Made by a program: the position numbers and the translations under genes
NCBI RefSeq assembly: GCF_007665395.1
Contig: NZ_VDND01000008.1
Span: 1 to 64,000 of the forward strand
Direction of reading: 5' to 3'
DNA: 64,000 nt
From: Pseudomonas oryzihabitans
GTDB taxonomy: Bacteria > Pseudomonadota > Gammaproteobacteria > Pseudomonadales > Pseudomonadaceae
Shown: positions 1-8,710 of the stretch, one piece after another
How positions within the stretch are numbered: the first letter of the stretch is position 1
Layout: each line of letters opens with the position of its first letter
Notes under the pieces: generated by a model
The model's input: the letters and a program-made list of their open reading frames with translations, nothing else
Told to the model about the DNA's origin: nothing
Databases searched by the model: none

Positions 1-1
1 G

Positions 2-100
2 CAGACCGCCGCCGGCGCCGAGCAGACCCGCGCCGCCAGCCAGCAGCTCTCCGAGCTGGCCGTAGAACTGAACGGCCAGATCCGCCGCTTCCGCGTGTAG
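2..100 (+). CDS. C-terminal end of a methyl-accepting chemotaxis protein (partial)
   Basis: Only the last 32 codons are present; the 5' part lies outside the window. The reading frame ends with a Gln/Ala/Glu-rich heptad-like helix followed by QLSELAVELNGQIRRFRV and a TAG stop. That amphipathic tail is typical of the end of the cytoplasmic signalling hairpin of pseudomonad chemoreceptors. Such proteins pass ligand signals to CheA/CheW at the cell pole. The ligand-binding domain is not visible, so the stimulus cannot be guessed. A long coiled-coil protein of another kind remains possible. Confidence 0.6.
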   Translation, partial: QTAAGAEQTRAASQQLSELAVELNGQIRRFRV

Positions 101-197
101 GGAATGGCGGCGAGCGTCACCCGCTCGTCATACCCGATCGGGCTCTCCGAACCGAGAGGCGCAGCTGGACTCGAATAGCCTGACTAGAGAAAAAGTC

Positions 198-449
198 ATG
201 CATTCCCTTTCGAGCCAGCTTGCCGCCTTGAATCCCCCGCTGCAGCACCTGATCGAATCCAAGGGCGAAGTCATCGTATTCACGCTCATCGATCGCGCGC
301 GCCCGACCAGGGTGACTCGCAGCCTCAGCAGAGCATTGGTGGACAACACCGAGCTGCTGTATCTGGTCATCAGGGATGCGGTGAACGAAATCAGAGCGCT
401 GAGGTGCCATGCGCCCATTACGAAGACGGAGATCTATCCTGATGATTAG
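198..449 (+). CDS. small hypothetical protein, DUF3509-like pattern
   Basis: An 83-residue protein with no signal peptide or membrane segment. It starts at an ATG preceded by the A-rich stretch AGAGAAAAAG. The middle (about residues 23-68) alternates beta-like and helical stretches, with TLIDRARPTRVTRSLS followed by a helix containing VIRDAVNEIRAL. This loosely recalls the small DUF3509 proteins common in Pseudomonas, but I cannot confirm membership without a profile search. It lies between a chemoreceptor gene and another small orphan gene. Function unknown. Confidence 0.5.
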   Translation: MHSLSSQLAALNPPLQHLIESKGEVIVFTLIDRARPTRVTRSLSRALVDNTELLYLVIRDAVNEIRALRCHAPITKTEIYPDD

Positions 450-476
450 TCTGACTTATACCCAAAGACCATACCC

Positions 477-746
477 GTGTCGGTGAACGACCGGGATCCC
501 AAGGTGCTCTGCGATGTCTGTACGCTGGCGTGCGAACTATGGACAACTACCGAGTCGGCCGATAGCTCCATAGCCGACTGGCGACATGCCGGAGACTTCT
601 CTCATCAACAGGCAGCGTACCAGGCTGCCTTGCGCCTGGGGCTGACTCCCACGGAGTGGGGTGAATTCCTGCTGACCTACCGGCAACCGGGAGAGACGAT
701 GTTGAGCCTGTGCGACCGAGCCCATCGCCATGCCCTTCAGCTATAG
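477..746 (+). CDS. small hypothetical protein
   Basis: An 89-residue reading frame with a GTG start; a second GTG lies two codons downstream. The product is acidic and cysteine-containing (CDVCTLACELW near the N-terminus), with no membrane segment. The TPTEWGEFLLTYR stretch looks helical. I do not recognise a family. It follows the previous small gene by 27 bases, and its stop overlaps the convergent receiver-domain gene by 6 bases. Base composition resembles that of its neighbours. Its reality rests on length and tight packing only. Confidence 0.4.
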   Translation: MSVNDRDPKVLCDVCTLACELWTTTESADSSIADWRHAGDFSHQQAAYQAALRLGLTPTEWGEFLLTYRQPGETMLSLCDRAHRHALQL

Positions 747-1088
747 CGCACAGACTGCCACCAGGCGATCCAGGTCCCAGGGCTTCGGCAGCAGCGTCAT
801 CTCGGAAAGCTTCTGTACCGGGCCATCGAAATAGCCAGAAGAGATGACGACGGGTAAACCAGGGTGCAACTGCCTGGCCTGATAGGCCAGGTCCAGTCCC
901 GTCTTGAGACCCGGCATCTTGACGTCCGTGAACAGCAGATCGAGCGCCGGCCGATTGCGCTCGAGATAGGCACAGGCTTCGTCTGCCGTCGCGAAGGCGA
1001 ATACCTCGAAATCGTAATCCTCGAAGATGTCTCGCAGCATATCGGCCAATAGGGCCTCATCTTCAGCAATAAGCACTCGGCGTTTCAC
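741..1088 (-). CDS. stand-alone response regulator receiver (CheY-like)
   Basis: A 115-residue single-domain receiver with no output domain. The acidic pocket is Glu9-Asp10, the phospho-acceptor is Asp55 in LLFTDVKMPG, the switch Ser lies at 83-84 in VVISSG, and the conserved Lys102 is in LLPKPW. The KPWD ending resembles receivers that act in hybrid-kinase or PAS-kinase phosphorelays. No kinase gene is adjacent, so the partner is unknown. It is convergent with the small gene ending at 746. The role as a phosphorelay or protein-interaction module is inferred from domain architecture. Confidence 0.85.
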   Translation of the reverse strand: MKRRVLIAEDEALLADMLRDIFEDYDFEVFAFATADEACAYLERNRPALDLLFTDVKMPGLKTGLDLAYQARQLHPGLPVVISSGYFDGPVQKLSEMTLLPKPWDLDRLVAVCAL

Positions 1089-1408
1089 GGATCATGCTCT
1101 CGAACCCAGTCATCTTCTAAACCGACCGCCTCGCTGGCTGATCCTTCCAGGTTGTACGACGAAAGGCGTGGCGTATGACTTTTGTACAAGGCTACTGGAG
1201 GGCAGTCCTTTGTCCGCGCCCTACCCTGCATCCAGCATCCAGCGCTGGACTCCGCCAGGTCACGCCGGCTGGAGGCCTTGCGGCAACCGCGCGCCGCTTG
1301 CGCCTACCCTCTCCCAGCGTTGCAGATGCACGCCTAAACCGCGTCGCGGTGCAAAAACTTGGCAATTAATCCGGTAATCGTTATCGAAATACCAATAAAT
1401 GGGAGAGG
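1089..1408. other. 320-base intergenic region
   Basis: This stretch lies upstream of both the receiver gene (leftward) and the small gene pair starting at 1409 or 1466 (rightward). The short open frames in it have no ribosome site or family resemblance. I see a plausible sigma-70 promoter at 1359-1387 and no structured RNA. Confidence 0.5.
1359..1387 (+). promoter_or_regulatory. candidate sigma-70 promoter
   Basis: TTGGCA at 1359-1364 and TATCGA at 1382-1387 are separated by 17 bases in a locally AT-richer stretch, just upstream of the small gene pair. The spacing is ideal, but the boxes match the consensus only partly. Confidence 0.35.
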
Positions 1409-1681
1409 ATGCCAGTCACTCCTCCGTGCGGCAGCGGGCGGGCATCGCTATCGAATGGGACCTACATGAGTATCGGACAGGGCGAGTTCGAGGTTCGCAT
1501 CACGTTGCTCAGCCAGATGAATATGACGATGGTCATGGATCAGGCGCGCGCTGATCAGACATTTCTCGACAAGCTGATCACGGGTCTTGAAGCGCGGGAC
1601 CTGGTTCAGCGCAGCAGAGACGAGAAATCGCTCCTGCAATGGGCCTCGGCCATGCGACGTCTGCAGGGACGGAGTCCATGA
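1409..1681 (+). CDS. small hypothetical protein upstream of a membrane peptide
   Basis: An open frame of 90 codons from the ATG at 1409, or 71 codons from the ATG at 1466 (starting MSIGQGEFEV). A GGGAGAGG motif sits directly against the first ATG, which is too close for normal initiation, so the 1466 start may be the real one. The C-terminal two thirds looks helical and charged (LDKLITGLEARDLVQRSRDE). No family is recognised. Its stop overlaps the start of the next gene in an ATGA junction, which suggests translational coupling. Confidence 0.5.
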   Translation: MPVTPPCGSGRASLSNGTYMSIGQGEFEVRITLLSQMNMTMVMDQARADQTFLDKLITGLEARDLVQRSRDEKSLLQWASAMRRLQGRSP

Positions 1682-1776
1682 CCGACCGCCAGCTGCAAAT
1701 CCTGGTGATCTTGCTATCCCTCGCGCTCCTCGTCGTCGGCGCGGCCCTGTGGGTGACGATCAGCGGCCTCTGGTGA
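1678..1776 (+). CDS. 32-residue single-pass membrane peptide
   Basis: An ATG overlaps the stop of the preceding gene (ATGA). The peptide begins MTDRQLQ, continues with a strongly hydrophobic helix (residues 8-30, rich in Leu, Ile, Val and Ala) and ends TISGLW. That is a polar N-terminus followed by one membrane helix. The 4-base overlap and coherent topology support it as a real small gene; length alone would not. Function unknown. It may partner the protein encoded just upstream. Confidence 0.5.
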   Translation: MTDRQLQILVILLSLALLVVGAALWVTISGLW

Positions 1777-2149
1777 GCTCATTCGCCGCCTGCCCAGCGA
1801 TCGACTAGGCTTAGCCCTTGGCTTTCGCGAGCCCCTGAGGTATCGAGCCAAGGCCTGCACTGGAGTCCGGGCCTTTCTTTTGGGCGACTGCCAGCCACCG
1901 CCCTTACTGGCGCTCACTGCACAGGGCGCGCGGGCACTTCCTGGAGGTCGTGCACCGCCGACAGCCTCTTGCCAGTGCGAGCCCCGGTGACCAGCCAACG
2001 GCCCGCTGGCAACCGGCTTCACGAGGCACCTACCACCAGCGGGCCCAGCGAGAGCGCCGCCGGCTCAGCCTCGACCTGCCGTTGCCACGACCCTGTAGCA
2101 CACGCCCACCCCTGCGCCGCGCTACGAGGCAGGGAAAGATCGCCGCTGA
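1777..2149. other. 373-base intergenic region
   Basis: No convincing gene lies here. The reverse-strand open frame across it has no recognisable family. A weak hairpin, AAGGCC (1850-1855) with GGCCTT (1870-1875) followed by TCTTT, could end transcription of the small gene pair. The rest is GC-rich and featureless to my reading. Confidence 0.4.
1850..1880 (+). terminator. weak candidate terminator
   Basis: A 6-base-pair stem AAGGCC/GGCCTT with a 14-base loop, followed by a short T-rich run. The stem is short, so confidence is low. Confidence 0.25.
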
Positions 2150-2791
2150 CTAGCCCTCTGGCGCGACCAACTGGTGGCGGCTGAAGAAGCGCTCCAGCTC
2201 CCGTGCTTCCGGCTCCAGGCCGGTGAAGATCTTCAGGTATTCGGGGATGAAGGTGAGCCGGCGTTCCAGGGGCTCGACAGTCTTCATGCTGATGTAGCCG
2301 ATCTGGGTCAGGTAGAGGGAACGCGCCCGGGTCTCGGCGGCGCGGTCCTCGAAGCCGAAGCGATCGAACATCCGCTTGAGCGCGGCGATACGCAGGGCAT
2401 CCGCCTCGGCGATGTCCTGCGCCACCTCGGCGGACTGCAACGCCCAGCTGCGCATGGCGAATTCGTACTGGGAATCGAACAGCCGCGCGTCCAGCCAGCA
2501 GTCGAAGACGTTGAGGATGGCTTCGGTGATGGACTCGGCGTATGCCTCGGTGCGGGCCACCAGATTGCCGGTGTTCTTGTTCTTCCACTGCTCGATGAGC
2601 GCGCGGAGCAAGGCTTCGCGGTCCTCGAAGAACCAGTAGAAGCTGGTGCGCGACAACTTGAGCTTCTTGGCCAGTGGCTGGATGCGCACGGCGTCCACCC
2701 CGGCATCCTTGAGGCTTTCATAGGCGGCCGACAGCCAGCTCTCCAGGGAGCCGCGCGCGGGTTCGATAGCGGTGGGGATAGGTGCATTCAT
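2150..2791 (-). CDS. TetR/AcrR-family transcriptional regulator
   Basis: About 213 residues from the ATG at 2791; an in-frame upstream start would add only 8 residues. A helix-turn-helix occupies residues 37-56 (QPLAKKLKLSRTSFYWFFED), with the usual FYWFFEDREALL ending of the TetR DNA-binding domain. An all-helical ligand domain follows. The gene is divergent from the demethylase gene, with about 126 bases between the starts. That spacing holds a consensus -35 box embedded in a palindrome (2855-2870), so it probably represses the catabolic cluster and responds to its substrate or an intermediate. The ligand is unknown. Confidence 0.88.
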   Translation of the reverse strand: MNAPIPTAIEPARGSLESWLSAAYESLKDAGVDAVRIQPLAKKLKLSRTSFYWFFEDREALLRALIEQWKNKNTGNLVARTEAYAESITEAILNVFDCWLDARLFDSQYEFAMRSWALQSAEVAQDIAEADALRIAALKRMFDRFGFEDRAAETRARSLYLTQIGYISMKTVEPLERRLTFIPEYLKIFTGLEPEARELERFFSRHQLVAPEG

Positions 2792-2854
2792 GGACCGATA
2801 GTACAGCCCGGCCACGGCCCCAACAAGCGAGAATGTTCACTCATGTCGTATTAG

Positions 2855-2870
2855 TTGACACCTGTGTACA
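2855..2870. promoter_or_regulatory. candidate -35 box within a TetR operator
   Basis: TTGACA at 2855-2860 is a perfect -35 box. TTAAGT at 2878-2883 gives a weak -10 at 17-base spacing. The -35 is embedded in the imperfect palindrome TTGACACCTGTGTACA, whose core ACAC-CT-GTGT is perfect. This fits repression by the divergent TetR protein. Confidence 0.45.
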
Positions 2871-2917
2871 TAGGGTTTTAAGTTCGTTCCACCTGATGAG
2901 CGCTGGTGGACCCGAAC

Positions 2918-4954
2918 ATGAAGAACGATCCTCTGCTGCAGCCGTATCAACTCAAGCACCTGACGTTGCGTAACCGCGTCATCATCACGTCCCACGAGCC
3001 CGCCTATCCCGAGGAGGGCATGCCCAAGCAGCTCTACCGCGCCTATCACGTGGAGCGGGCCAAGGCGGGCGTGGCCATGACCATGACCGCCGGCTCGGCC
3101 GCCATCTCGCGGGACAGTCCACCGGTGTTCAACAACGTGCTGGCCTACAAGGACGAGGTGGTCGGCTGGCTCAAGGACCTCACCGACGAATGCCATGAGC
3201 ACGGCGCGGCGGTGATGATCCAGCTGACCCACCTGGGGCGGCGCACCCGCTGGGACAAGGGCGACTGGCTGCCGGTGGTGTCCTCCTCCCACAACCGCGA
3301 GCCCGCCCACCGGGCCTTCCCCAAGCGCCTGGAAACCTGGGACATCGAGCGCATCGTCAAGGATTACGCCGACGCCGCCGAGCGCATGGTGGCCGCCGGT
3401 ATGGACGGCATCGAGCTGCAGGCCTACGGTCACCTGATGGACCAGTTCTGGTCGCCGCTGACCAACGACCTGGACGAACCCTACGGCGGTTCGCTGCGCA
3501 ATCGCCTGAATTTCACCTTCGAGGTGCTCAAGGCCATTCGTGCCCGGGTCGGCGAGCGCTTCATCGTCGGCATCCGCTACACCGCCGACGAGGTGGTCAA
3601 GGGCGGTCTGAGCAAGGAGGAAGGCCTGACCATCACCCAGCTGCTCAAGGACAGCGGGATGATCGACTTCCTCAACGTCATCCGCGGCCACATCGCCACC
3701 GACGCCGCCCTTACCGACATCATCCCGGTGCAGGGCATGCGCAATGCGCCGCACCTGGATTTCGCCGGCGAGATCCGCTCGCGCACCGGCTTCCCCACCT
3801 TCCATGCCGCCAAGATCCCCGATGTCGCCACCGCGCGCCATGCCATCGCCGCCAGCCTGGTGGACATGGTCGGCATGACCCGCGCGCACATGACCGATCC
3901 GCACCTGGTACGCAAGCTGACCGAGGGCCGCGAAGACGATATCCGCCCTTGCGTGGGAGCCAACTACTGCCTGGACCGCATCTATAACGCCGGCGCGGCC
4001 TATTGCATCCACAACGCTGCCACCGGGCGCGAGACCAGCATGCCTCACACCCTCGCCAAGGCCGCCACCCGCCGCAAGGTGGTGGTGGTCGGCGCCGGTC
4101 CCGGTGGGCTGGAGGCGGCCCGGGTGGCCGGCGAACGGGGGCACCAGGTGGTGGTACTGGAGCTGGCCGAGCAGGCCGGCGGCCAGGTACGCCTCACCGC
4201 CCAGTCGGAGCGACGCAAGGAGATGCAGAGCATCATCGACTGGCGCCTGGCCCAGTGCGATCGCCTCGGCGTGCAATTTCACTTCAACACCTGGGCGGAC
4301 GCCGCGCGGGTGCTGGCGGAAGACCCGGACGTGGTGATCGTCGCCACCGGCGGCCTGCCCCATACCGAGGTACTCGAACGCGGCAACGACCTGGTGGTGT
4401 CCAGCTGGGACATCATCGCCGGTGACGTCAAGCCGGGGCGCAACGTGCTGGTCTACGATGACGCCGGTGACCATGCCGGACTGCAGGCCGCCGAGTTCAT
4501 CGCCCGCAGCGGCGCCCGCACCGAAATCATGACCCCCGATCGCAGCTTCGCCCCCGAGGTGATGGGCATGAACCTGGTGCCCTACATGAGAGCCCTGCAG
4601 GGGCTCGACACCCACTTCACCGTGACCTACCGGCTCAAGGCCGTGGAGCGCGACGGCGACCGGCTCAAGGCCATCGTCGGCACCGACTACAGCGACCTGG
4701 AAAAGGTCTGCCACTACGACCAGGTAGTGGTCAACCACGGCACCCTGCCGCTGGACGAGCTCTACTTCGAACTCAAGCCGCTGGCGAGCAACGAGGGCGC
4801 GGTGGAGTACCACGACCTGATCGTCGGCCAGCCACAACGCCTGGCCACCAATCCCGCCGGCCGTTTCCAGCTGTTCCGCATCGGTGATGCGGTGTCCTCG
4901 CGCAATACCCACGCCGCCATCTATGACGCGCTACGCCTGGTGAAAGACCTCTAA
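2918..4954 (+). CDS. FMN/FAD N-methyl amino acid demethylase-like oxidoreductase (DgcA/StcD type)
   Basis: About 678 residues. The ATG at 2918 has GGTGGA seven bases upstream; an in-frame GTG at 2906 is less likely. Residues 1-340 form an Old Yellow Enzyme TIM barrel (LRNRVIITSHEPAY near the N-terminus). An iron-sulfur segment follows at 345-363. Residues 387 onward form an FAD/NAD(P) domain starting KVVVVGAGPGGLEAARVAG. This architecture matches trimethylamine dehydrogenase relatives such as dimethylglycine demethylase DgcA and the N-methylproline demethylase StcD. Only three of the four expected cluster cysteines are seen (Cys345, Cys351, Cys363); position 348 is Ala. It is first in the cluster, ahead of the M24 gene. 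Oxidative N-demethylation is a family-based inference; the substrate is unknown. Confidence 0.8.
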   Translation: MKNDPLLQPYQLKHLTLRNRVIITSHEPAYPEEGMPKQLYRAYHVERAKAGVAMTMTAGSAAISRDSPPVFNNVLAYKDEVVGWLKDLTDECHEHGAAVMIQLTHLGRRTRWDKGDWLPVVSSSHNREPAHRAFPKRLETWDIERIVKDYADAAERMVAAGMDGIELQAYGHLMDQFWSPLTNDLDEPYGGSLRNRLNFTFEVLKAIRARVGERFIVGIRYTADEVVKGGLSKEEGLTITQLLKDSGMIDFLNVIRGHIATDAALTDIIPVQGMRNAPHLDFAGEIRSRTGFPTFHAAKIPDVATARHAIAASLVDMVGMTRAHMTDPHLVRKLTEGREDDIRPCVGANYCLDRIYNAGAAYCIHNAATGRETSMPHTLAKAATRRKVVVVGAGPGGLEAARVAGERGHQVVVLELAEQAGGQVRLTAQSERRKEMQSIIDWRLAQCDRLGVQFHFNTWADAARVLAEDPDVVIVATGGLPHTEVLERGNDLVVSSWDIIAGDVKPGRNVLVYDDAGDHAGLQAAEFIARSGARTEIMTPDRSFAPEVMGMNLVPYMRALQGLDTHFTVTYRLKAVERDGDRLKAIVGTDYSDLEKVCHYDQVVVNHGTLPLDELYFELKPLASNEGAVEYHDLIVGQPQRLATNPAGRFQLFRIGDAVSSRNTHAAIYDALRLVKDL

Positions 4955-5045
4955 GAAGGTCGGTGCACCCGCTGTACCCTTTTCCCACTGCCTCTTCGAC
5001 GTCTCACAAGAACATGCCAGCCCCGGCTGGCCAGACGAGGTCCCC

Positions 5046-6353
5046 ATGCATCATCCAGAGTCCCTTGCCGGCTTCGATCCGCTGGTCGACGCCCGCCTGA
5101 GCTTCCGCCAGGACAGCCGCGTCAGCGAGCACCACCTCGCCCCGCTCGACGAAGACCTGCTGCGCGCCCACGCCGCCATCGACCGCCGTGCCCTGCGCCG
5201 CTATCGCCTGGCGCGCATCCGCGCGCAGTTGGTGGCGCACGACTACGCCGGCGTGCTGCTCGCCGATCCGATCAACATCCGCTACGCCACCGACACCAAC
5301 AACCTGGGGCTGTGGGTCATGCATTCCCCCAGCCGCTACGTGCTGGTGACCACCAGCGGGCCGCTGATCCTGTTCGATTTCACCAGCAGCAAGCACAACA
5401 GCGAACACATCGAGACCATCGACGAGATCCGCCCGGCGACGCCCTGGCTGTATTTCCTGGCCGGACCCCGGGTCGAGGAAAAGGCCACGTCCTGGGCCCA
5501 CGAGGTCGCCGAACTGGTGCTGCACCACGGCGGCGGCAACCGGCGCCTGGCGGTGGACCGCTGCGATCCCTGGGGCGCCACCAGGCTGATGGACCTTGGC
5601 CTGAGCCTGCACGACGCCCAGCCACTGATGGAACAGGCGCGGCTGATCAAGTCGGCCGAGGAACTGGCCAGCCACAGGGTCTCCATGGGCGTCTGCGACC
5701 TGGCCATCGCGCGGATGCGCGCCAGCCTGCGGCCGGGTATCACCGAGAACCAGCTGTGGAGCATCCTGCATGGCACCAACGTCGCCCACGGCGGCGAGTG
5801 GGCCGAGAGCCGCCTGCTCAGCTCCGGCCAGCGCACCAATCCCTGGTTCCAGGACGCCACCGACAAACCCATCCAGGCCGGGGAAATGGTCTGCTTCGAT
5901 ACCGACATGGTCGGCCCCGGCGGCTACCTGTCGGACATCTCCCGCAGCTTCGTCTGCCCCGGCCAGCCGGCCACCGCGCGCCAGCGCTCCCTCTTGCAGA
6001 CCGCAGCCGAGCAACTGACGCAGAACATCAACCTGCTGCGTCCCGGGCTGGGTTTCCGTGAATTCGCCGAGCGCTGCTGGCCGGTGCCGGACAAGTACCG
6101 GCACAACCGCTACATGATGATGCTGCACGGCGTCGGCCTGGTGGACGAGTACCCCAGCGTGGCCTACGCCACCGACTTCGCCGACTGGGGCTACGACGGC
6201 GCCTTCGCCGAGAACATGGTGGTCTCGGTGGAGAGCTTCATCGGCGAACAGGGCGGCCCCGAGGGGGTGAAGCTGGAGGAACAGGTGGTGATCACAGCGG
6301 CGGGGGCGGTGAAGCTGTCGCGCACGCCGCTGCTGGATCCCGACCTGCACTGA
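5046..6353 (+). CDS. M24-fold metalloenzyme, DddP-like (DMSP lyase / Xaa-Pro peptidase family)
   Basis: 435 residues with an N-terminal creatinase-like domain and a C-terminal pita-bread domain. A full dinuclear metal set is visible: Asp285, Asp287, Asp297, His361, Glu396 and Glu411. Asp367 (in HGVGLVDEYP) and Tyr356 also occupy positions that act in catalysis in DMSP lyase DddP. As I recall the published DddP numbering, every one of these residues falls at a constant offset of ten. The stretches DPINIRYATDTNNLGLW and GGEWAESRLLSSGQRTNPWF also look DddP-like. It lies between a demethylase-like gene and an amino-acid-type importer. It could cleave DMSP, a related betaine or onium compound, or a dipeptide; the sequence alone does not decide. 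Confidence 0.75.
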   Translation: MHHPESLAGFDPLVDARLSFRQDSRVSEHHLAPLDEDLLRAHAAIDRRALRRYRLARIRAQLVAHDYAGVLLADPINIRYATDTNNLGLWVMHSPSRYVLVTTSGPLILFDFTSSKHNSEHIETIDEIRPATPWLYFLAGPRVEEKATSWAHEVAELVLHHGGGNRRLAVDRCDPWGATRLMDLGLSLHDAQPLMEQARLIKSAEELASHRVSMGVCDLAIARMRASLRPGITENQLWSILHGTNVAHGGEWAESRLLSSGQRTNPWFQDATDKPIQAGEMVCFDTDMVGPGGYLSDISRSFVCPGQPATARQRSLLQTAAEQLTQNINLLRPGLGFREFAERCWPVPDKYRHNRYMMMLHGVGLVDEYPSVAYATDFADWGYDGAFAENMVVSVESFIGEQGGPEGVKLEEQVVITAAGAVKLSRTPLLDPDLH

Positions 6354-6395
6354 CGGCCCCGCCTCCCCCCTGGAGGCCCCTGCGAGGAAAGCGAG

Positions 6396-7201
<806 letters not shown>

Positions 7202-7202
<1 letters not shown>

Positions 7203-7843
7203 TGGGCGCCATCCTGCTCGCCCTGCTGCAGGGCATTCCCTGGACCCTAGCGGTGACCGCGACGGCCTTCGTCATCGGCCTGGTGCTGGGTTTCCCGCTG
7301 TGTGGCCTGCGGGTGTGCCGGAGCAAGCCGCTGCGCCTGCTGGCCTTCGCGGTGATCCTCACCTTGCGCGCCATTCCGCCCATCGTCTGGCTGTTCTTCA
7401 TTTTCTTCGGCCTGGGCGGCGGCTGGTTGACCCTGTCGCCCTTCGCCGCGGCCACCCTCGGCCTGGGGCTGATCACGGCGGCGCATATGGCCGAGGTCTA
7501 CCGCGGCGCCCTCACCGGCATCCCCGCCGGCCAGTACGAGGCGGCGCTGGTGCTCAACCTCAGCGCCCGGCAGCGCTTCTTCGACGTCATCCTGCCGCAA
7601 CTGGTGCGCATCGCCATCCCCGCCGCGGCCACCTATGCCATCGGCCTGCTCAAGGACTCGGCCATCGCCTCGACCCTGGGCGTCACCGACATCAGCGCCG
7701 CCGCCTACCAGCAGACCCAACAAACCTTCCAGGGCCTGCCGGTGTACAGCCTGGCCGCCCTGCTCTACATCGGCCTGAGCGTGCCGGTGGCGCTGTTCGC
7801 CCGCCGCCTGGGCGACCACCTCGGCCGGAGGATCCAGCGATGA
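7202..7843 (+). CDS. polar amino acid ABC transporter permease 1
   Basis: 213 residues with about five membrane helices and the HisM/GlnP-type EAA loop (EAALVLNLSARQRFFDVILPQ region, about residues 117-137). It starts within the stop codon of the ATPase gene and overlaps the start of the second permease by 4 bases. The two permeases probably form a heterodimer at the inner membrane. The family takes up polar amino acids, but the specificity comes from the binding protein. Confidence 0.9.
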
Positions 7844-8499
7844 CCGAACTACTGGCCAACTGGGTCGAATGGTTTCCGGATCTCTGGCACGGCTTGCTGC
7901 TCTCGCTCCAGGTGACCGCCCTGGCGCTGCTCGTCGGCATCCCCCTGGGCCTGCTGTTCGCCCTGGGTGTCTCCAGCCGCAGGCTGCCGCTGCGCTGGCT
8001 GACCGTGGTGGTGGTGGAACTGGGCCGCGGCGCCCCGGCGCTGATCCTGCTGCAGTACTTCTATTTCGGCCTGCCCTCGGCGCACATCACCCTCAGCGCC
8101 TACAGCGCCGCCGCCCTGGCCCTGGCCTACTGCACCGGCGCCTACACCAGCGAGATCCTCAGGGGCGGGCTGGACGCCGTCGCCCAGGGCCAGCGCGAGG
8201 CGGCGGACGTGATCGGCCTCACGCCGCTCGACGCCCTGCGCTTCGTCATCCTGCCGCAGGCCCTGCGCATCGCCATCCCGGCACTGCTGGGCTTCTCCAT
8301 CATGATTTTCCAGGCCTCGTCGCTGTGCTTCACCATCGCCCTGCCGGAATTGGTGAGTCGCGCCTCGATGATCGGCTCCAGCACCTTCCAATACATGCCC
8401 GTGCTGGTCCTGGCGGGTGTGATGTACGCGGCCCTGTGCATTCCCGCCGCCCTGCTGGTGGGAAACCTGGAACGCCGCCTGGCCCCGGAACGGGCCTGA
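7840..8499 (+). CDS. polar amino acid ABC transporter permease 2
   Basis: 219 residues, again with about five membrane helices and the EAA motif REAADVIGLTPLDALRFVILPQ, shown here only as a landmark. The ATGA start overlaps the first permease gene. It pairs with the preceding permease in a HisQM-like core. Three bases after its stop a MITE-like element begins, which separates it from the binding-protein gene. Confidence 0.9.
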   Translation: MTELLANWVEWFPDLWHGLLLSLQVTALALLVGIPLGLLFALGVSSRRLPLRWLTVVVVELGRGAPALILLQYFYFGLPSAHITLSAYSAAALALAYCTGAYTSEILRGGLDAVAQGQREAADVIGLTPLDALRFVILPQALRIAIPALLGFSIMIFQASSLCFTIALPELVSRASMIGSSTFQYMPVLVLAGVMYAALCIPAALLVGNLERRLAPERA

Positions 8500-8502
8500 C
8501 CT

Positions 8503-8674
8503 AGAGCCTATTAAAGGCTCGCGAGCTAGAGACAAACAAGGTGAAAAGACCGAGGAAGCGGACCGGGCTCGCGAACGAATTTACAAGTGGTAAATGAGTA
8601 TTCCGACCGCGCTGGCGATCCAGGCCGTTTTCAACGCCGTTTGGCCGACGCGCAGCAGACTTTGAATAGGCTCT
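8503..8674. mobile_element. MITE-like element 1 (about 172 bases)
   Basis: It is bounded by AGAGCCTATT (8503-8512) and its exact reverse complement AATAGGCTCT (8665-8674). There is no coding capacity. Interior motifs such as GCTAGAGACAAACAAGG and the sequence before the right end (CGTTTGGCCGACGCGCAGC) resemble short repeats I recall from several Pseudomonas genomes. It sits between permease 2 and the binding-protein gene of one operon. Target duplication is not clear. Compare the related element at 30769. Confidence 0.6.
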
Positions 8675-8710
8675 TAGCCCCTGCCGATCATCATCCCGAG
8701 GACGACCGCC

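Noticed and set aside
1714..2022. 102-codon reverse-strand frame in the gap at 1777-2149
   Set aside because: It overlaps the small membrane-peptide gene, has a basic low-complexity product and no ribosome site.
2837..4912. Long reverse-strand open frame across the demethylase gene
   Set aside because: It mirrors the third-codon GC bias of the real forward gene. The translation is low-complexity His/Gly/Val-rich with no family motif.
7879..7897. TGGCAC...TTGC motif resembling a sigma-54 promoter
   Set aside because: The spacing between the two boxes is too short and it lies inside the second permease gene.
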